From Paenibacillus illinoisensis NBRC 15959 (lineage in GTDB: Bacteria; Bacillota; Bacilli; Paenibacillales; Paenibacillaceae): a stretch of 64,000 bases of DNA. The notes beneath the pieces were generated by a model, which made no database searches, had not been told where the DNA came from, and saw only the letters and a program-made list of their open reading frames with translations. The DNA lies in assembly GCF_004000925.1 (NCBI RefSeq), contig NZ_BIME01000010.1, positions 124,001 to 188,000 on the forward strand. Reading direction: 5' to 3'. Below are positions 55,526-64,000 of the stretch, piece by piece. Each line of letters begins with the position of its first letter. The first letter of the stretch is position 1. The position numbers and the translations under genes are program-made.

Positions 55526-57979
55526 ATGAGAGTATCGACAGATTGGCTGTCTGATTATATTGCCCTTGAAGGTGTGACGCCACAGGAACTGGCAGAGAAA
55601 ATTACACGTGCAGGGATCGAAATCGATGTAGTGGAGAACCGCAACCAGGGCGTAAACAAAGTGGTTGTAGGGTATGTGAAGAGCAAGGAGAAGCACCCGG
55701 ATGCGGACAAACTGAACGTATGCATCATTGACGCCGGTCAGGAAGAGGATCTTCAGATCGTATGTGGTGCGAAAAATGTGGATGCGGGTCAAAAGGTAGC
55801 CGTAGCCCTGGTTGGAGCGAAGCTACCTGGCGGTTTGGATATCAAAAAAGCCAAGCTGCGCGGCGTCGTTTCACTTGGCATGATCTGCTCTGCAAAAGAG
55901 CTCGGCATGAACGACAAGTTGCTTCCTAAAGATCAGCAGGAAGGCATTCTTGTCCTGCCGGAGCAAACGGAAATCGGCACACCAATCAGCCAGGTGCTTG
56001 GTCTGGACGATCATGTGCTTGAACTGGATCTGACACCAAACCGTTCCGACTGTCTGAGCATGCGCGGTGCAGCTTATGAAGTTGGCGCCATTCTGGGTCG
56101 TGAAGTGAAGCTGCCTAATCCGAAAGAACAGCTGGTTGAAGTCGGTGATGCTGCTGCCGATCATATCTCGGTGGAAATCACGGCGCAGGAACAATGCAGT
56201 CACTATGCTGCCCGTTATGTAACGGGTATCAAACTGGGAGCTTCTCCGCTCTGGATGCAAAACCGTCTAATGGCGGCTGGTGTTCGTCCAATTAACAATA
56301 TCGTGGATATCACGAACTATGTCATGCTGGAGTACGGTCAACCGCTGCACGCCTTTGATGCAAATAAACTGGAAAAAGGTCATATTGAAGTACGCATGGC
56401 TAAGGAAGGCGAAACGATCGTGACCCTGGATGGTCAGGAGCGTAAGCTGGAACCGCATATGCTGCTGATTACCGATGGCGTGAAACCGGTAGCCATTGCG
56501 GGTGTTATGGGTGGCGAGAATTCCGAGGTATCGGAAGGCACAGTCAATCTGCTGCTCGAGTCCGCCAAGTTCGACGGCGGAACGGTTCGAAAAACATCGC
56601 GCCAATTGGGGCTGCGTTCCGAAGCTAGCATGCGTTTTGAGAAGGAAGTTGATCCGGGGGCTGTTATCACGGCACTGGACCGTGCGGCTGAATTGATTCA
56701 GCGCTATGCTGAAGGCCAAGTACACCAGGGAATTGTGGAAGCTGGAGCCGAGGTGGCAGAGAAGGTTGTTATCCAGCTGTCACTCGACAGACTGAACCGT
56801 TATCTGGGAACCGACCTTTCACTGCTTGAGGTGAAAACCATTTTTGCTCGTCTGCACTTTGCATGCGGCGATGCTGAACAAGGATTGCTTGATGTGGAAG
56901 TACCAACGCGCAGAGGTGATATTACTCGCGACGTAGATCTCTTTGAAGAAATTGCCCGTTTGTATGGATACGACAACATTCCAACCACATTAATTGAAGG
57001 ACCGACAACACCAGGAGCCTACACACGCTCACAGGCAATGCGCCGTACCATTCGTGGACTGCTCGCAGGCAGCGGGTGGCAGGAAATGATTAGCTACTCC
57101 TTTGTACATCCGGATAAAGCATCCTTGTTCCCGGCATTGACTGCAGGAAGCAAGGCGGTGAAGCTGGCTATGCCTATGAGTGAGGATCGCAGCGTGCTAC
57201 GCACAAGCGTTCTGCCGCAAATGCTGGATGCAGCAGTGTATAATATGAACCGGAAGCAGGATTCACTTGCTGTATTCGAAGTGGGCAGCGTGTTCTTCAC
57301 CGAAGAAGAAAAGCTGACGAAGCAGCCGTATGAAATTCCGGTCCTGAGCTTACTGCTTACAGGTAACCGTGCCGCTCAGCAGTGGAATGTAGGGGTAGAA
57401 AAAGTGGACTTCTTCGATCTGAAAGGTGCGCTTGAGAACCTGTTCTCCTATGTTGGATTGGAACAACGCATTCGTCTTGTTGCAAACAGTCCGGAAGGGT
57501 TCCATCCAGGACGTTCTGCCTCCGTGTATTTGGAAGGGAAGGACGGCGGTGAAGGTAAATTGATCGGTACCATGGGTCAATTGCATCCTGAACTTCAACA
57601 ACAATATGATCTGAACGATGTGTATATCGCAGAGATTGCTCTTGAGGCAATCTATAGTGAAGCAGACGTGGATATCCGTTACCGTGAGCTTCCGCGTTTC
57701 CCGGCTGTTGAACGCGATATTGCCGTAGTCGTAAGTAAAGACATTGAAGCAGGAGCTATGCTCAGCTCGATTCGTGAGGCTGCAGGAGAGCTGCTGCAAA
57801 CAGTACAGGTATTCGATGTGTTCACAGGCAGCAAACTGGGTGAAGACAAGAAGAGTGTGGCCATGGCGCTTGTGTATCGCAACCGCGAGCGTACACTGAC
57901 GGACGAGGAAATCACAGAGGTTCATGCTCGTGTGGTTGCCCGTCTGGAGGAGCAATTCGGAGCAGAATTGCGCAAATAG
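55526..57979 (+). CDS. pheT: phenylalanyl-tRNA synthetase beta subunit
   Basis: 817-aa beta subunit. The N-terminal tRNA-binding (EMAP-like) domain (about 40-150, GKVKSKEKHPDADKLNVC-like), B3/B4 editing domain (about 215-390), B5 domain and C-terminal ferredoxin-like anticodon-binding domain (FPAVERDIAVVV..., about 725-817) are all present. Length is typical. AAGGAAGTGAACGTCC precedes the ATG. A terminator follows after 45 bases. Confidence 0.98.
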   Translation: MRVSTDWLSDYIALEGVTPQELAEKITRAGIEIDVVENRNQGVNKVVVGYVKSKEKHPDADKLNVCIIDAGQEEDLQIVCGAKNVDAGQKVAVALVGAKLPGGLDIKKAKLRGVVSLGMICSAKELGMNDKLLPKDQQEGILVLPEQTEIGTPISQVLGLDDHVLELDLTPNRSDCLSMRGAAYEVGAILGREVKLPNPKEQLVEVGDAAADHISVEITAQEQCSHYAARYVTGIKLGASPLWMQNRLMAAGVRPINNIVDITNYVMLEYGQPLHAFDANKLEKGHIEVRMAKEGETIVTLDGQERKLEPHMLLITDGVKPVAIAGVMGGENSEVSEGTVNLLLESAKFDGGTVRKTSRQLGLRSEASMRFEKEVDPGAVITALDRAAELIQRYAEGQVHQGIVEAGAEVAEKVVIQLSLDRLNRYLGTDLSLLEVKTIFARLHFACGDAEQGLLDVEVPTRRGDITRDVDLFEEIARLYGYDNIPTTLIEGPTTPGAYTRSQAMRRTIRGLLAGSGWQEMISYSFVHPDKASLFPALTAGSKAVKLAMPMSEDRSVLRTSVLPQMLDAAVYNMNRKQDSLAVFEVGSVFFTEEEKLTKQPYEIPVLSLLLTGNRAAQQWNVGVEKVDFFDLKGALENLFSYVGLEQRIRLVANSPEGFHPGRSASVYLEGKDGGEGKLIGTMGQLHPELQQQYDLNDVYIAEIALEAIYSEADVDIRYRELPRFPAVERDIAVVVSKDIEAGAMLSSIREAAGELLQTVQVFDVFTGSKLGEDKKSVAMALVYRNRERTLTDEEITEVHARVVARLEEQFGAELRK

Positions 57980-58023
57980 AACAGAAGCCAATTTTTTGAA
58001 CAACAATTAGCAGGAATTGCTTG

Positions 58024-58069
58024 AAGTCACATCGAATCCTTAGCATTAGAGGATCGATGTGACTTTTTT
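58024..58069 (+). terminator. terminator of pheST
   Basis: AAGTCACATCG / CGATGTGACTT eleven-bp stem with an inner ATCC/GGAT pairing, then a long T-run. Confidence 0.93.
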
Positions 58070-58117
58070 GTCATTACAGCTTAGAATCAACATACAGACT
58101 TGAAGGAGGGCACAACT

Positions 58118-60859
58118 GTGACTACACCTGATCGTACACGCGTCACCGTAGAGATCTACGGGACTTCCTATAAACTGGTTGGCAGCAGTGCCGACTATAT
58201 GAAACAAGTAGCTAATCTGGTGGATGAGCGCATGAGCGCAATTTCCAAGAACCATTCCCGTCTGGATACCCCGCGTATTGCGGTACTGGCGGCTGTACAT
58301 ATGGCTGAACAGTCTCTTCAGACCCAGGAGATCCGTAATGAACTGAAAATGCTGACTGGTGAACGGACAGAACTTCGAAATGAATTGAACAGGCTGAATG
58401 CCATTCAAAGTGAACATCAGAAGGAGCTGGAGCGTCGTGACCAGGCGCTGGCTGAAGCGACCAAGCAGAAGACTGAGGCAGAGCAGGCCATGGCGAAGCT
58501 GCAATCCGAGAAGCAGGATGAAGTAAACAAGCTGCAATCATTGCTTGAACAGGAACGAAGTCAGGCTGCAGCCCGTGAACAAAAGTTGCAGTCACAGACT
58601 GCTGCGCAGCTGAAGGAAGCCGAAGAGAAGATGAAATTGCGCTTGAAAGAAGCCGAAGAGAAGGCGGCCAACCAGCTTAAGCAGGCTCAGGCACAGGCAG
58701 CGGGACAGTACAAGGAACTGCAAGATAAGACAGCAGCCCAACTAAAAGAAGTCCAAGCACGGGCTGCTGCTGAGTTACAGCAGAGCCAGGCGAAGGCAGC
58801 AGGACAGTACAAGGAACTGCAGGATAAAACAGCAGCCCAGATGAAGGAAGCGGAGAGTCGTGCTGTCGCAGAACGCCAGAAAATCGAGGCAAAGGCAGCA
58901 CAGCAGGTGCAGGCAGCCAAAGAAGAAGCCGAGGCTGCGATTTTGTCCGAATTGGAACAGGCTGAGAGTCAATTGAAGAAGGTTCAGGAAGAGGCTGAGC
59001 TTCAATACCGTGAACTTCAATCCCAAACGGATCAGCGCTTGCAAGAGGCGAAGCAGCAGGCAGAAGAGCAATTAAGATTCCAGCTTGGCAAGGTCCAGGA
59101 AGAGCAGACATCACAGCTACAACAAACGAAAGAGGAACACTTAACAGAGATCGAAAAGCTAAAAGCTGATTTCCACGAATCTTCAGAGCAGGCCGAATTG
59201 GAATGGATGGAAAAAGAAGCAGCCTACGAGGAGCAGTTACAACAAGTAAAAGCCGAGGCAGCTTCTCAGTTCACAGAAGCCGCAGCTAATGCTGAGGCCA
59301 AACTGCAGGAAGAACGTGGGAAACTGCTGCAGCAGCTGGAAAACGAGCGCACACAAGCTGAGGGTCGTGTAGCAGAAATTGAGAACCAGCTTAAGGATAT
59401 ACGCAGGCAGCTTGAAGAGGCCCAGGAAGTGGCTGCTGATCAGGAACAGCAGCTCCAGCAGGAACGCGCTGAGCAGGATGCATTGCGCAAGGAACAAGCG
59501 CAGCGCAAACAGGCTCAGGAAGTTCAGGCTCGGCGCATAACGGAACTTGAACAGCAGTTGGGGCAGCTGAAGGAAGACAGTACCCAGCTCCAGGAGCAGC
59601 TGCGTGAAACGGAGATCGCTTTGCAAAAGTCTCGTGAAACGGAGCAGGAATGGAAACGACAATACAACGAGACAGTGGAGAGAGAAACTTCTCTTGCAGC
59701 ACAGCTTCGGAAAGTTCAGGAGCAGCATGGATTGCTTGAAAAAGAAATTCAGAAGCTTCGTGAAGCCGAAGAGAAGTCCGAGAATGAGCAGCGTAGATTG
59801 CAGAAAGTTCTGGAGCAGGCTCATGCTGCCGTACGAACACTGCAAAATGAAATCAGCACGCTTACCGAAAGCGGAAAATCCTGGAAAGACCTGGCCGAAC
59901 AGCGCCTTGTCGAAATGGGAGAGCTGGAGACTCAGGTGCTTGAAGCAGCAGAACAGAATGAAACATTAGAGTCTGGTGTACAGTCCCTTCATGATGAATT
60001 AACCGTGGTTAAGGAAGAAGCTCGTAGTTACAGAGAAGAAGCGAATCGCTATAACGAGCAGGCAAGTCGTGTGCAGCAGGAGCGCGAACAGCTTGAAGAG
60101 GAGCTGAACCGGATCCGTGAAGAACTAAACCAACTTCAGGAATCCTATAAACAAATCCGCAACGATTATGGGGATGCATTGCAGCGGGAGGAAAATCACA
60201 CGCGCAAGCTGGCTGAACTGGATCAAGAAAAGCAGGCACTGGAACAAGCAATTGCAACATCCGGCGAGCATGCTGCCAAGCTAACTGAGCAAATCGCAGA
60301 ACAAAGAAACTTGCTTGCACAGACAGAGGAAGAAGCACTTGAATGGCAGATTAAGCATGAAGAGTTGTCTGCAAAACAGGCAGAGCTTATATTACAACTG
60401 GATGAGTTAAAGGAGCGAGAAACCGGGTTACTCTCTCGTGTGGAACAAGCCGAGCAGCAGGACCAGGTCTGGCAGCGTCGTGCAGATGAATGGGCCGTAC
60501 AGGAGCAATCCTGGCAGGAACGCTGGAACCTGCTTGAGAATGAATTGAATGCTTGGCAGAAGGAAAGTGCCGCCAGTGTTGAAAAGGTAGAGGCGCTAGA
60601 ACAGGAGCGTGAGCAGCTCGATAAGCTCCGTAACGAAGCCATAGAAGAGAAACAAACGATGGAAAATGAACTGCTGGAGATTGGTGAGCGCTACGAACTC
60701 GCTGCGAATCAGCTTAGACTGCTGCAGGTTGAACGCGAAATGGAGCAGGAGAAGGCAGAGCAGCTGAACATGGAGTATCGCCAGCTGCGGGATGAATATA
60801 CGAAATTGCAGACGGAATATAACGAATGGATCGAATTGATTGAACAGGATCAGACCTAA
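58118..60859 (+). CDS. ZapA domain fused to a giant coiled coil
   Basis: 913 aa. Residues about 5-90 (RTRVTVEIYGTSYKLVGSSADYMKQVANLVDERM...RIAVLAAVHMAEQSL) match ZapA, which bundles FtsZ at the division site and is about 85 aa in Bacillus. The rest, about 820 residues, is nearly unbroken Glu/Gln/Lys/Leu coiled coil with local repeats (GQYKELQDKTAAQLKEVQARAAAEL twice in variant form). GTG 58118 has AAGGAGG eight bases upstream. The position between pheT and mutS2 is the usual place of zapA. The extension could cross-link FtsZ filaments over long distance, but that is inference. Confidence 0.85.
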   Translation: MTTPDRTRVTVEIYGTSYKLVGSSADYMKQVANLVDERMSAISKNHSRLDTPRIAVLAAVHMAEQSLQTQEIRNELKMLTGERTELRNELNRLNAIQSEHQKELERRDQALAEATKQKTEAEQAMAKLQSEKQDEVNKLQSLLEQERSQAAAREQKLQSQTAAQLKEAEEKMKLRLKEAEEKAANQLKQAQAQAAGQYKELQDKTAAQLKEVQARAAAELQQSQAKAAGQYKELQDKTAAQMKEAESRAVAERQKIEAKAAQQVQAAKEEAEAAILSELEQAESQLKKVQEEAELQYRELQSQTDQRLQEAKQQAEEQLRFQLGKVQEEQTSQLQQTKEEHLTEIEKLKADFHESSEQAELEWMEKEAAYEEQLQQVKAEAASQFTEAAANAEAKLQEERGKLLQQLENERTQAEGRVAEIENQLKDIRRQLEEAQEVAADQEQQLQQERAEQDALRKEQAQRKQAQEVQARRITELEQQLGQLKEDSTQLQEQLRETEIALQKSRETEQEWKRQYNETVERETSLAAQLRKVQEQHGLLEKEIQKLREAEEKSENEQRRLQKVLEQAHAAVRTLQNEISTLTESGKSWKDLAEQRLVEMGELETQVLEAAEQNETLESGVQSLHDELTVVKEEARSYREEANRYNEQASRVQQEREQLEEELNRIREELNQLQESYKQIRNDYGDALQREENHTRKLAELDQEKQALEQAIATSGEHAAKLTEQIAEQRNLLAQTEEEALEWQIKHEELSAKQAELILQLDELKERETGLLSRVEQAEQQDQVWQRRADEWAVQEQSWQERWNLLENELNAWQKESAASVEKVEALEQEREQLDKLRNEAIEEKQTMENELLEIGERYELAANQLRLLQVEREMEQEKAEQLNMEYRQLRDEYTKLQTEYNEWIELIEQDQT

Positions 60860-60924
60860 GGGTATCAGATCATAACTAAAATCATGGGCATCGAACGATT
60901 GTACAATTTGTTATAATACAGAAA

Positions 60925-60948
60925 GAGCTCCCGTCGTTACGGGGGCTC
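60925..60948. terminator. bidirectional terminator between zapA-like and lipoprotein genes
   Basis: GAGCTCCCGT-CGTT-ACGGGGGCTC, ten-bp stem with one G-T pair. TTTCT follows on the minus strand; the plus side lacks a T-run. Confidence 0.65.
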
Positions 60949-60961
60949 ATTGTCTTGGGAC

Positions 60962-61351
60962 TTATTCTTCGACAATAATTTTGGAGATCATGCTGCTATG
61001 TCCACTTCCACAGAACACGGAGCAGGACATCTCGAATTCTCCAACCTTGTCAGGAGTAATAACTTTAGAGCTGTTTCTGGTGTCCAGCTGAAGATTCAGC
61101 TCAGGAACGAGAATGCCATGATTACCATTGACGTTTTCGTAAACAATGTTAACGGGGACCCCTTTTTTAAGATGGTATTCCGGTTGGTCAAATTCATAGT
61201 TGCTCGCTTTAATGACGAGTTCCTCACTTGCGGTTACGCCTGGATCGGATTCACCGCTGCTGCCCGAATCTGCTGATTGTTTGCTTCCTCCGCAAGCGGC
61301 GAGAACCAGAATTAACATGCAGGCTGCAAGCCAAGCCATAGTCTTTTTCAT
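60962..61351 (-). CDS. CuA-type cupredoxin lipoprotein
   Basis: 129-aa exported lipoprotein. The lipobox LAAC has Cys20 as lipidation site, followed by a Ser/Gly linker and a cupredoxin domain. H78, C110-x3-C114, H118 and M121 (SCSVFCGSGHSSM) form a CuA centre as in cytochrome c oxidase subunit II, but there is no membrane-hairpin domain and no oxidase genes nearby. It might carry electrons or copper at the outer membrane face. I chose the second ATG, six bases after GGAGG. Confidence 0.87.
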   Translation of the reverse strand: MKKTMAWLAACMLILVLAACGGSKQSADSGSSGESDPGVTASEELVIKASNYEFDQPEYHLKKGVPVNIVYENVNGNHGILVPELNLQLDTRNSSKVITPDKVGEFEMSCSVFCGSGHSSMISKIIVEE

Positions 61352-61516
61352 CATGAGCCTCCTTAAGCATGATATAGATGAAATTTTAATCATTTCTCAA
61401 GTCATCATACCGCAAAATGGTAAGGCCTGTACATGAAGGCTATGTCGTTTTTTTGAAGATTAGTTAGTAAGGTTTTCTCTCTAATCTTGAGGAATGGCCG
61501 AGAGGTTATGGAAATG

Positions 61517-61553
61517 AAAAAACCTCATCTGGCATATGGCCATCAGAGGTTTA
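61517..61553 (-). terminator. terminator after the small membrane gene
   Basis: On the minus strand, a hairpin AAACCTC...GAGGTTT with an inner GGC/GCC pairing is followed by a T-run. Confidence 0.75.
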
Positions 61554-61599
61554 AGGAAGAATCGCAGGTGTTGCATGCAGTTGCATTATTAGGTGCTTC

Positions 61600-61962
61600 T
61601 TAGTTATTCTTGGAGCTTCGTCCTGCTTCAAAAGGTGTGGATACCGGAATGAACAAATCGATAATCCCAATCACCAACGCAGCAAGAATAGCGCCAAGCA
61701 AACTAACTTCGACATGGTCAACAATATATTGACCAAGCCAGATCACCAATGCACTGACAATGAAGCCGACGATTCCGCGGCCAAAAGGAGTGACTCTTTT
61801 GCCAAAGACGCCTTCAATGATCCAGCCGAGCAGCGCAATAACCAGAGCGAGCAGCAGAGCGCTCCAGAAACCACCGACAGCAAATCCAGGAACGATCCAG
61901 CTGACAACCATCAATACGATTGCAGCGATGATAAAACGTACGACATGTCCCAAGAAGTTCAA
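61600..61962 (-). CDS. small four-helix membrane protein (phage_holin_4 / YvlD type)
   Basis: 120 aa with four hydrophobic helices (VVRFIIAAIVLMVVSWIVPG..., ALLLALVIALLGWII, GFIVSALVIWLGQYIV, LLGAILAALVIGIIDLFI). The pattern fits the phage holin family 4 / YvlD group, which in chromosomes are membrane proteins of unknown, perhaps envelope-stress, function rather than phage lysis genes. AAAGGAGG lies upstream on the minus strand. Not part of the prophage. Confidence 0.82.
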   Translation of the reverse strand: MNFLGHVVRFIIAAIVLMVVSWIVPGFAVGGFWSALLLALVIALLGWIIEGVFGKRVTPFGRGIVGFIVSALVIWLGQYIVDHVEVSLLGAILAALVIGIIDLFIPVSTPFEAGRSSKNN

Positions 61963-62150
61963 CGTGTTTACCTCCTTTAAGTTCAGATCGGATTATGCAT
62001 TTGGAACCATCACACATGGAGAGGTTGCAAAATCCTGACACCTGTAGTTTGCGGCATGATGTCAGAACTTATGTGTGGAAGGATTCGTTAAATAGCGCAG
62101 TAAAGTTTCTTTCGTTATAATACAGATATAGTTTGGAAGGAGTTGTACAC

Positions 62151-64000
62151 TTGGACACGAAAATTTTACACACACTGGAATACCGCAAAATTTTAAATAC
62201 ATTGCAAAGCTATGCCCAAACAACCATGGGTAAGAAGAAAGCGGAACAACTGGAACCCATCAGTGAACTGGAAGAAGTAAAACGGCTGCTCCAGCAGACC
62301 GATGAAGCCTTCACTTTTGATCGTCTGAAAGGGTCGCCTTCTTTTGGAGGCATTGTGGACATCACGGCATCCGTGAAACGGGCCGAAATTGGAGGAACCC
62401 TGAATCCGCATGAACTTCTCGGGATTTCCAATACAACCTTGGCTGCTCGCCGTTTGAAACGTCAGATTGCCGCTCTTCACGAAGATGAGAAGATTGAGTC
62501 CCTGTTCTTTATCAGCAATCAGCTGTCGGAGCAAAAAGCACTCGAAGACGCGATTCGCGTCTGTATTGATGACAATGCAGAAGTAGCGGATAGTGCCAGT
62601 GTAACTTTGGCCCAGATCCGACGTGAGCTGCGCGGGGGAGAAGCCAGAATCCGTGAGAAACTGGATTCCATGATTCGTTCCTCGACCGTATCCAAAATGC
62701 TTCAGGATCAGCTGATCACCATTCGTGGAGACCGATTTGTCATCCCGGTAAAAGCGGAATATCGTTCTTACTTCGGCGGGATCGTACACGATCAGTCAGG
62801 TTCAGGAGCCACGCTGTTTATCGAACCAGAGTCCATTGTAGCGATGAACAATAAATTGCGTGAGACCCGAATCCGGGAAGAACGCGAAATTGAAGTGATT
62901 TTGCAGAAATTGACAGCACTTGTCAGTGAGCAGGGTGAGTGGCTGTTGTATGATGTCGATTTGCTGGGTTCCCTGGACTTTATCTTCGCCAAAGCACGGC
63001 ATGCCCGTGAATTAAAAGCCACCTTGCCGCGCATGAATGATCGTGGGTTTATTAAGCTCAAAAAAGGTCGCCACCCGCTGATTGCTATTGAAAACGTGGT
63101 GCCGACAGATATTGAGCTGGGCAATGATTATACATCCATTATTGTGACGGGACCGAATACGGGTGGTAAAACCGTAACACTCAAAACGATTGGATTACTA
63201 AGCCTGATGGCGATGTCCGGCTTGTTCGTTCCTGCCGAAGATGGCAGTCAGCTCTGCGTATTTGACGCAATCTATGCCGATATTGGGGACGAACAGAGCA
63301 TTGAGCAGAATCTGAGTACGTTCTCCAGCCATATGACAAACATTATCCGAATTCTGAAAAATATGACTACCAAAAGTTTGGTGCTGCTTGACGAGCTGGG
63401 TGCAGGAACGGATCCTGCCGAAGGATCGGCACTGGCGATCTCCATTCTGGAACATATGCATCAGACAGGATGCCGCATGGTAGCGACAACACACTACAGT
63501 GAGCTGAAAGCTTATGCTTATGAACGTAAAGGTGTCATTAACGCCAGCATGGAGTTCGATGTGAATACGCTAAGCCCGACCTACCGTTTACTGGTCGGTG
63601 TTCCGGGACGAAGCAACGCATTTGCGATCGCTGAGCGCCTTGGTTTGCCGGGATACATTCTCGATTATGCTCGCGGGGAAGTGAAGGAAGAAGATCAGCG
63701 TGTCGAACACATGATTGCTTCCCTGGAAGAAAACCGGCTTACAGCCGAGCAGGAACGGGAGAATGCGGAGCGTCTCCGTCAGGATATGGAGAAATTGCGG
63801 AGCCGTCACCAGTCCGAACTCGAGAAGCTGGAACAGCAGCGTGAACGCCGGATTGAAAAAGCAGAGGAAGATGCTCGTAACATCGTGGACAAGGCGAGAG
63901 CCGAAGCAGAGAAAATTATTGCGGACCTGCGTCAGCTTGCGATGGAGGAAGGCGCATCCGTGAAAGAGCATAAGCTGATTGCTGCCCGCAAACAGCTGGA
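62151..64000 (+). CDS. mutS2: MutS2 (5' part, runs off the window)
   Basis: First 616 residues of MutS2, a MutS-family ATPase that lacks the mismatch-reading domains. It suppresses recombination and, in Firmicutes, rescues collided ribosomes. The clamp/lever part (1-300) is followed by the ATPase with Walker A GPNTGGKT from G334, Walker B LVLLDELGAGTDP and ATTHYSELK, then the start of the coiled coil. The C-terminal KOW/Smr part is beyond the window. TTG 62151 has AAGGAG eight bases upstream. Confidence 0.96.
   Translation, partial: MDTKILHTLEYRKILNTLQSYAQTTMGKKKAEQLEPISELEEVKRLLQQTDEAFTFDRLKGSPSFGGIVDITASVKRAEIGGTLNPHELLGISNTTLAARRLKRQIAALHEDEKIESLFFISNQLSEQKALEDAIRVCIDDNAEVADSASVTLAQIRRELRGGEARIREKLDSMIRSSTVSKMLQDQLITIRGDRFVIPVKAEYRSYFGGIVHDQSGSGATLFIEPESIVAMNNKLRETRIREEREIEVILQKLTALVSEQGEWLLYDVDLLGSLDFIFAKARHARELKATLPRMNDRGFIKLKKGRHPLIAIENVVPTDIELGNDYTSIIVTGPNTGGKTVTLKTIGLLSLMAMSGLFVPAEDGSQLCVFDAIYADIGDEQSIEQNLSTFSSHMTNIIRILKNMTTKSLVLLDELGAGTDPAEGSALAISILEHMHQTGCRMVATTHYSELKAYAYERKGVINASMEFDVNTLSPTYRLLVGVPGRSNAFAIAERLGLPGYILDYARGEVKEEDQRVEHMIASLEENRLTAEQERENAERLRQDMEKLRSRHQSELEKLEQQRERRIEKAEEDARNIVDKARAEAEKIIADLRQLAMEEGASVKEHKLIAARKQL

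Noticed and set aside
61600-61962. Second phage holin
   Set aside because: Four-helix YvlD-type chromosomal protein outside the prophage and not beside any lysin gene.
1-64000. Insertion sequences or transposases
   Set aside because: No DDE transposase, no IS-type terminal repeats or target duplications were seen; the only recombinase is the phage integrase.

Overview
The window is a Firmicutes chromosome segment that most resembles Paenibacillus. The support is gene content: a sporulation-type PAS sensor kinase, pheS-pheT behind a Phe T-box, a zapA-type gene and mutS2, together with strong AGGAGG ribosome sites, frequent GTG/TTG starts and moderate base composition. A complete siphovirus-type prophage of about 42.9 kb sits in a tRNA-Gly(TCC) gene. 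Its ends are a 46-base direct repeat of the tRNA 3' half at 8634-8679 and 51506-51551. No similarity search was run, so family names come from motifs, lengths and gene order.

Left host flank (1-8680): a possible tail of an upstream gene, a PAS-histidine kinase, a MoxR ATPase / DUF58 / membrane DUF4129-like operon, a DRE-TIM aldolase-like gene, a membrane GGDEF-EAL protein, then tRNA-Pro(TGG) and tRNA-Gly(TCC).

Prophage, left to right. (a) Leftward lysogeny block 8775-10963: tyrosine integrase, ImmA-type metallopeptidase, XRE repressor. (b) An immunity region at 10964-11113 with five 20-bp operator-like sites, then Cro-like, excisionase-like, zinc-site and AbrB-like small genes. (c) A replication module 12342-23396: a YGQQP-repeat protein, a Cas4/RecB-like DUF2800 nuclease, a DUF2815 protein with the same YGQQP tail, a family A DNA polymerase, a primase-helicase, a candidate iteron origin, a VRR-NUC nuclease and a SNF2-type helicase. 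A divergent TIR/deoxyribosyltransferase-like gene is inserted in it. (d) A coiled-coil protein and a sigma-region-4-like late regulator, followed by three 12-bp-phased TGTCGTAC repeats. (e) An AT-rich accessory cassette (24630-26720) of two membrane proteins and a small protein, with an identical terminator after its second and third genes. (f) Packaging, head, connector and tail genes 26794-46646, with a programmed -1 frameshift at the tail chaperones. (g) Lysis genes (XhlA-like, holin, amidase) to 48235. (h) A right-end accessory region: a tightly coupled three-gene operon of unknown function, HicAB, and an SOS-box-controlled orphan YolD, then attR.

Right host flank (51552-64000): an apparently structured RNA leader ending in a terminator ahead of an ABC-F ATPase, the Phe T-box with pheS and pheT, a ZapA domain fused to about 800 residues of coiled coil, a CuA-type lipoprotein, a small membrane protein, and the 5' part of mutS2 running off the window.

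The points most worth following up are the 48450-50154 operon with a motif shared by its two last proteins, the YGQQP disordered tails in two replication proteins, the TIR-like gene inside the replication block, the iteron-like origin, the late-regulator repeats, and the structured leader of the ABC-F gene.
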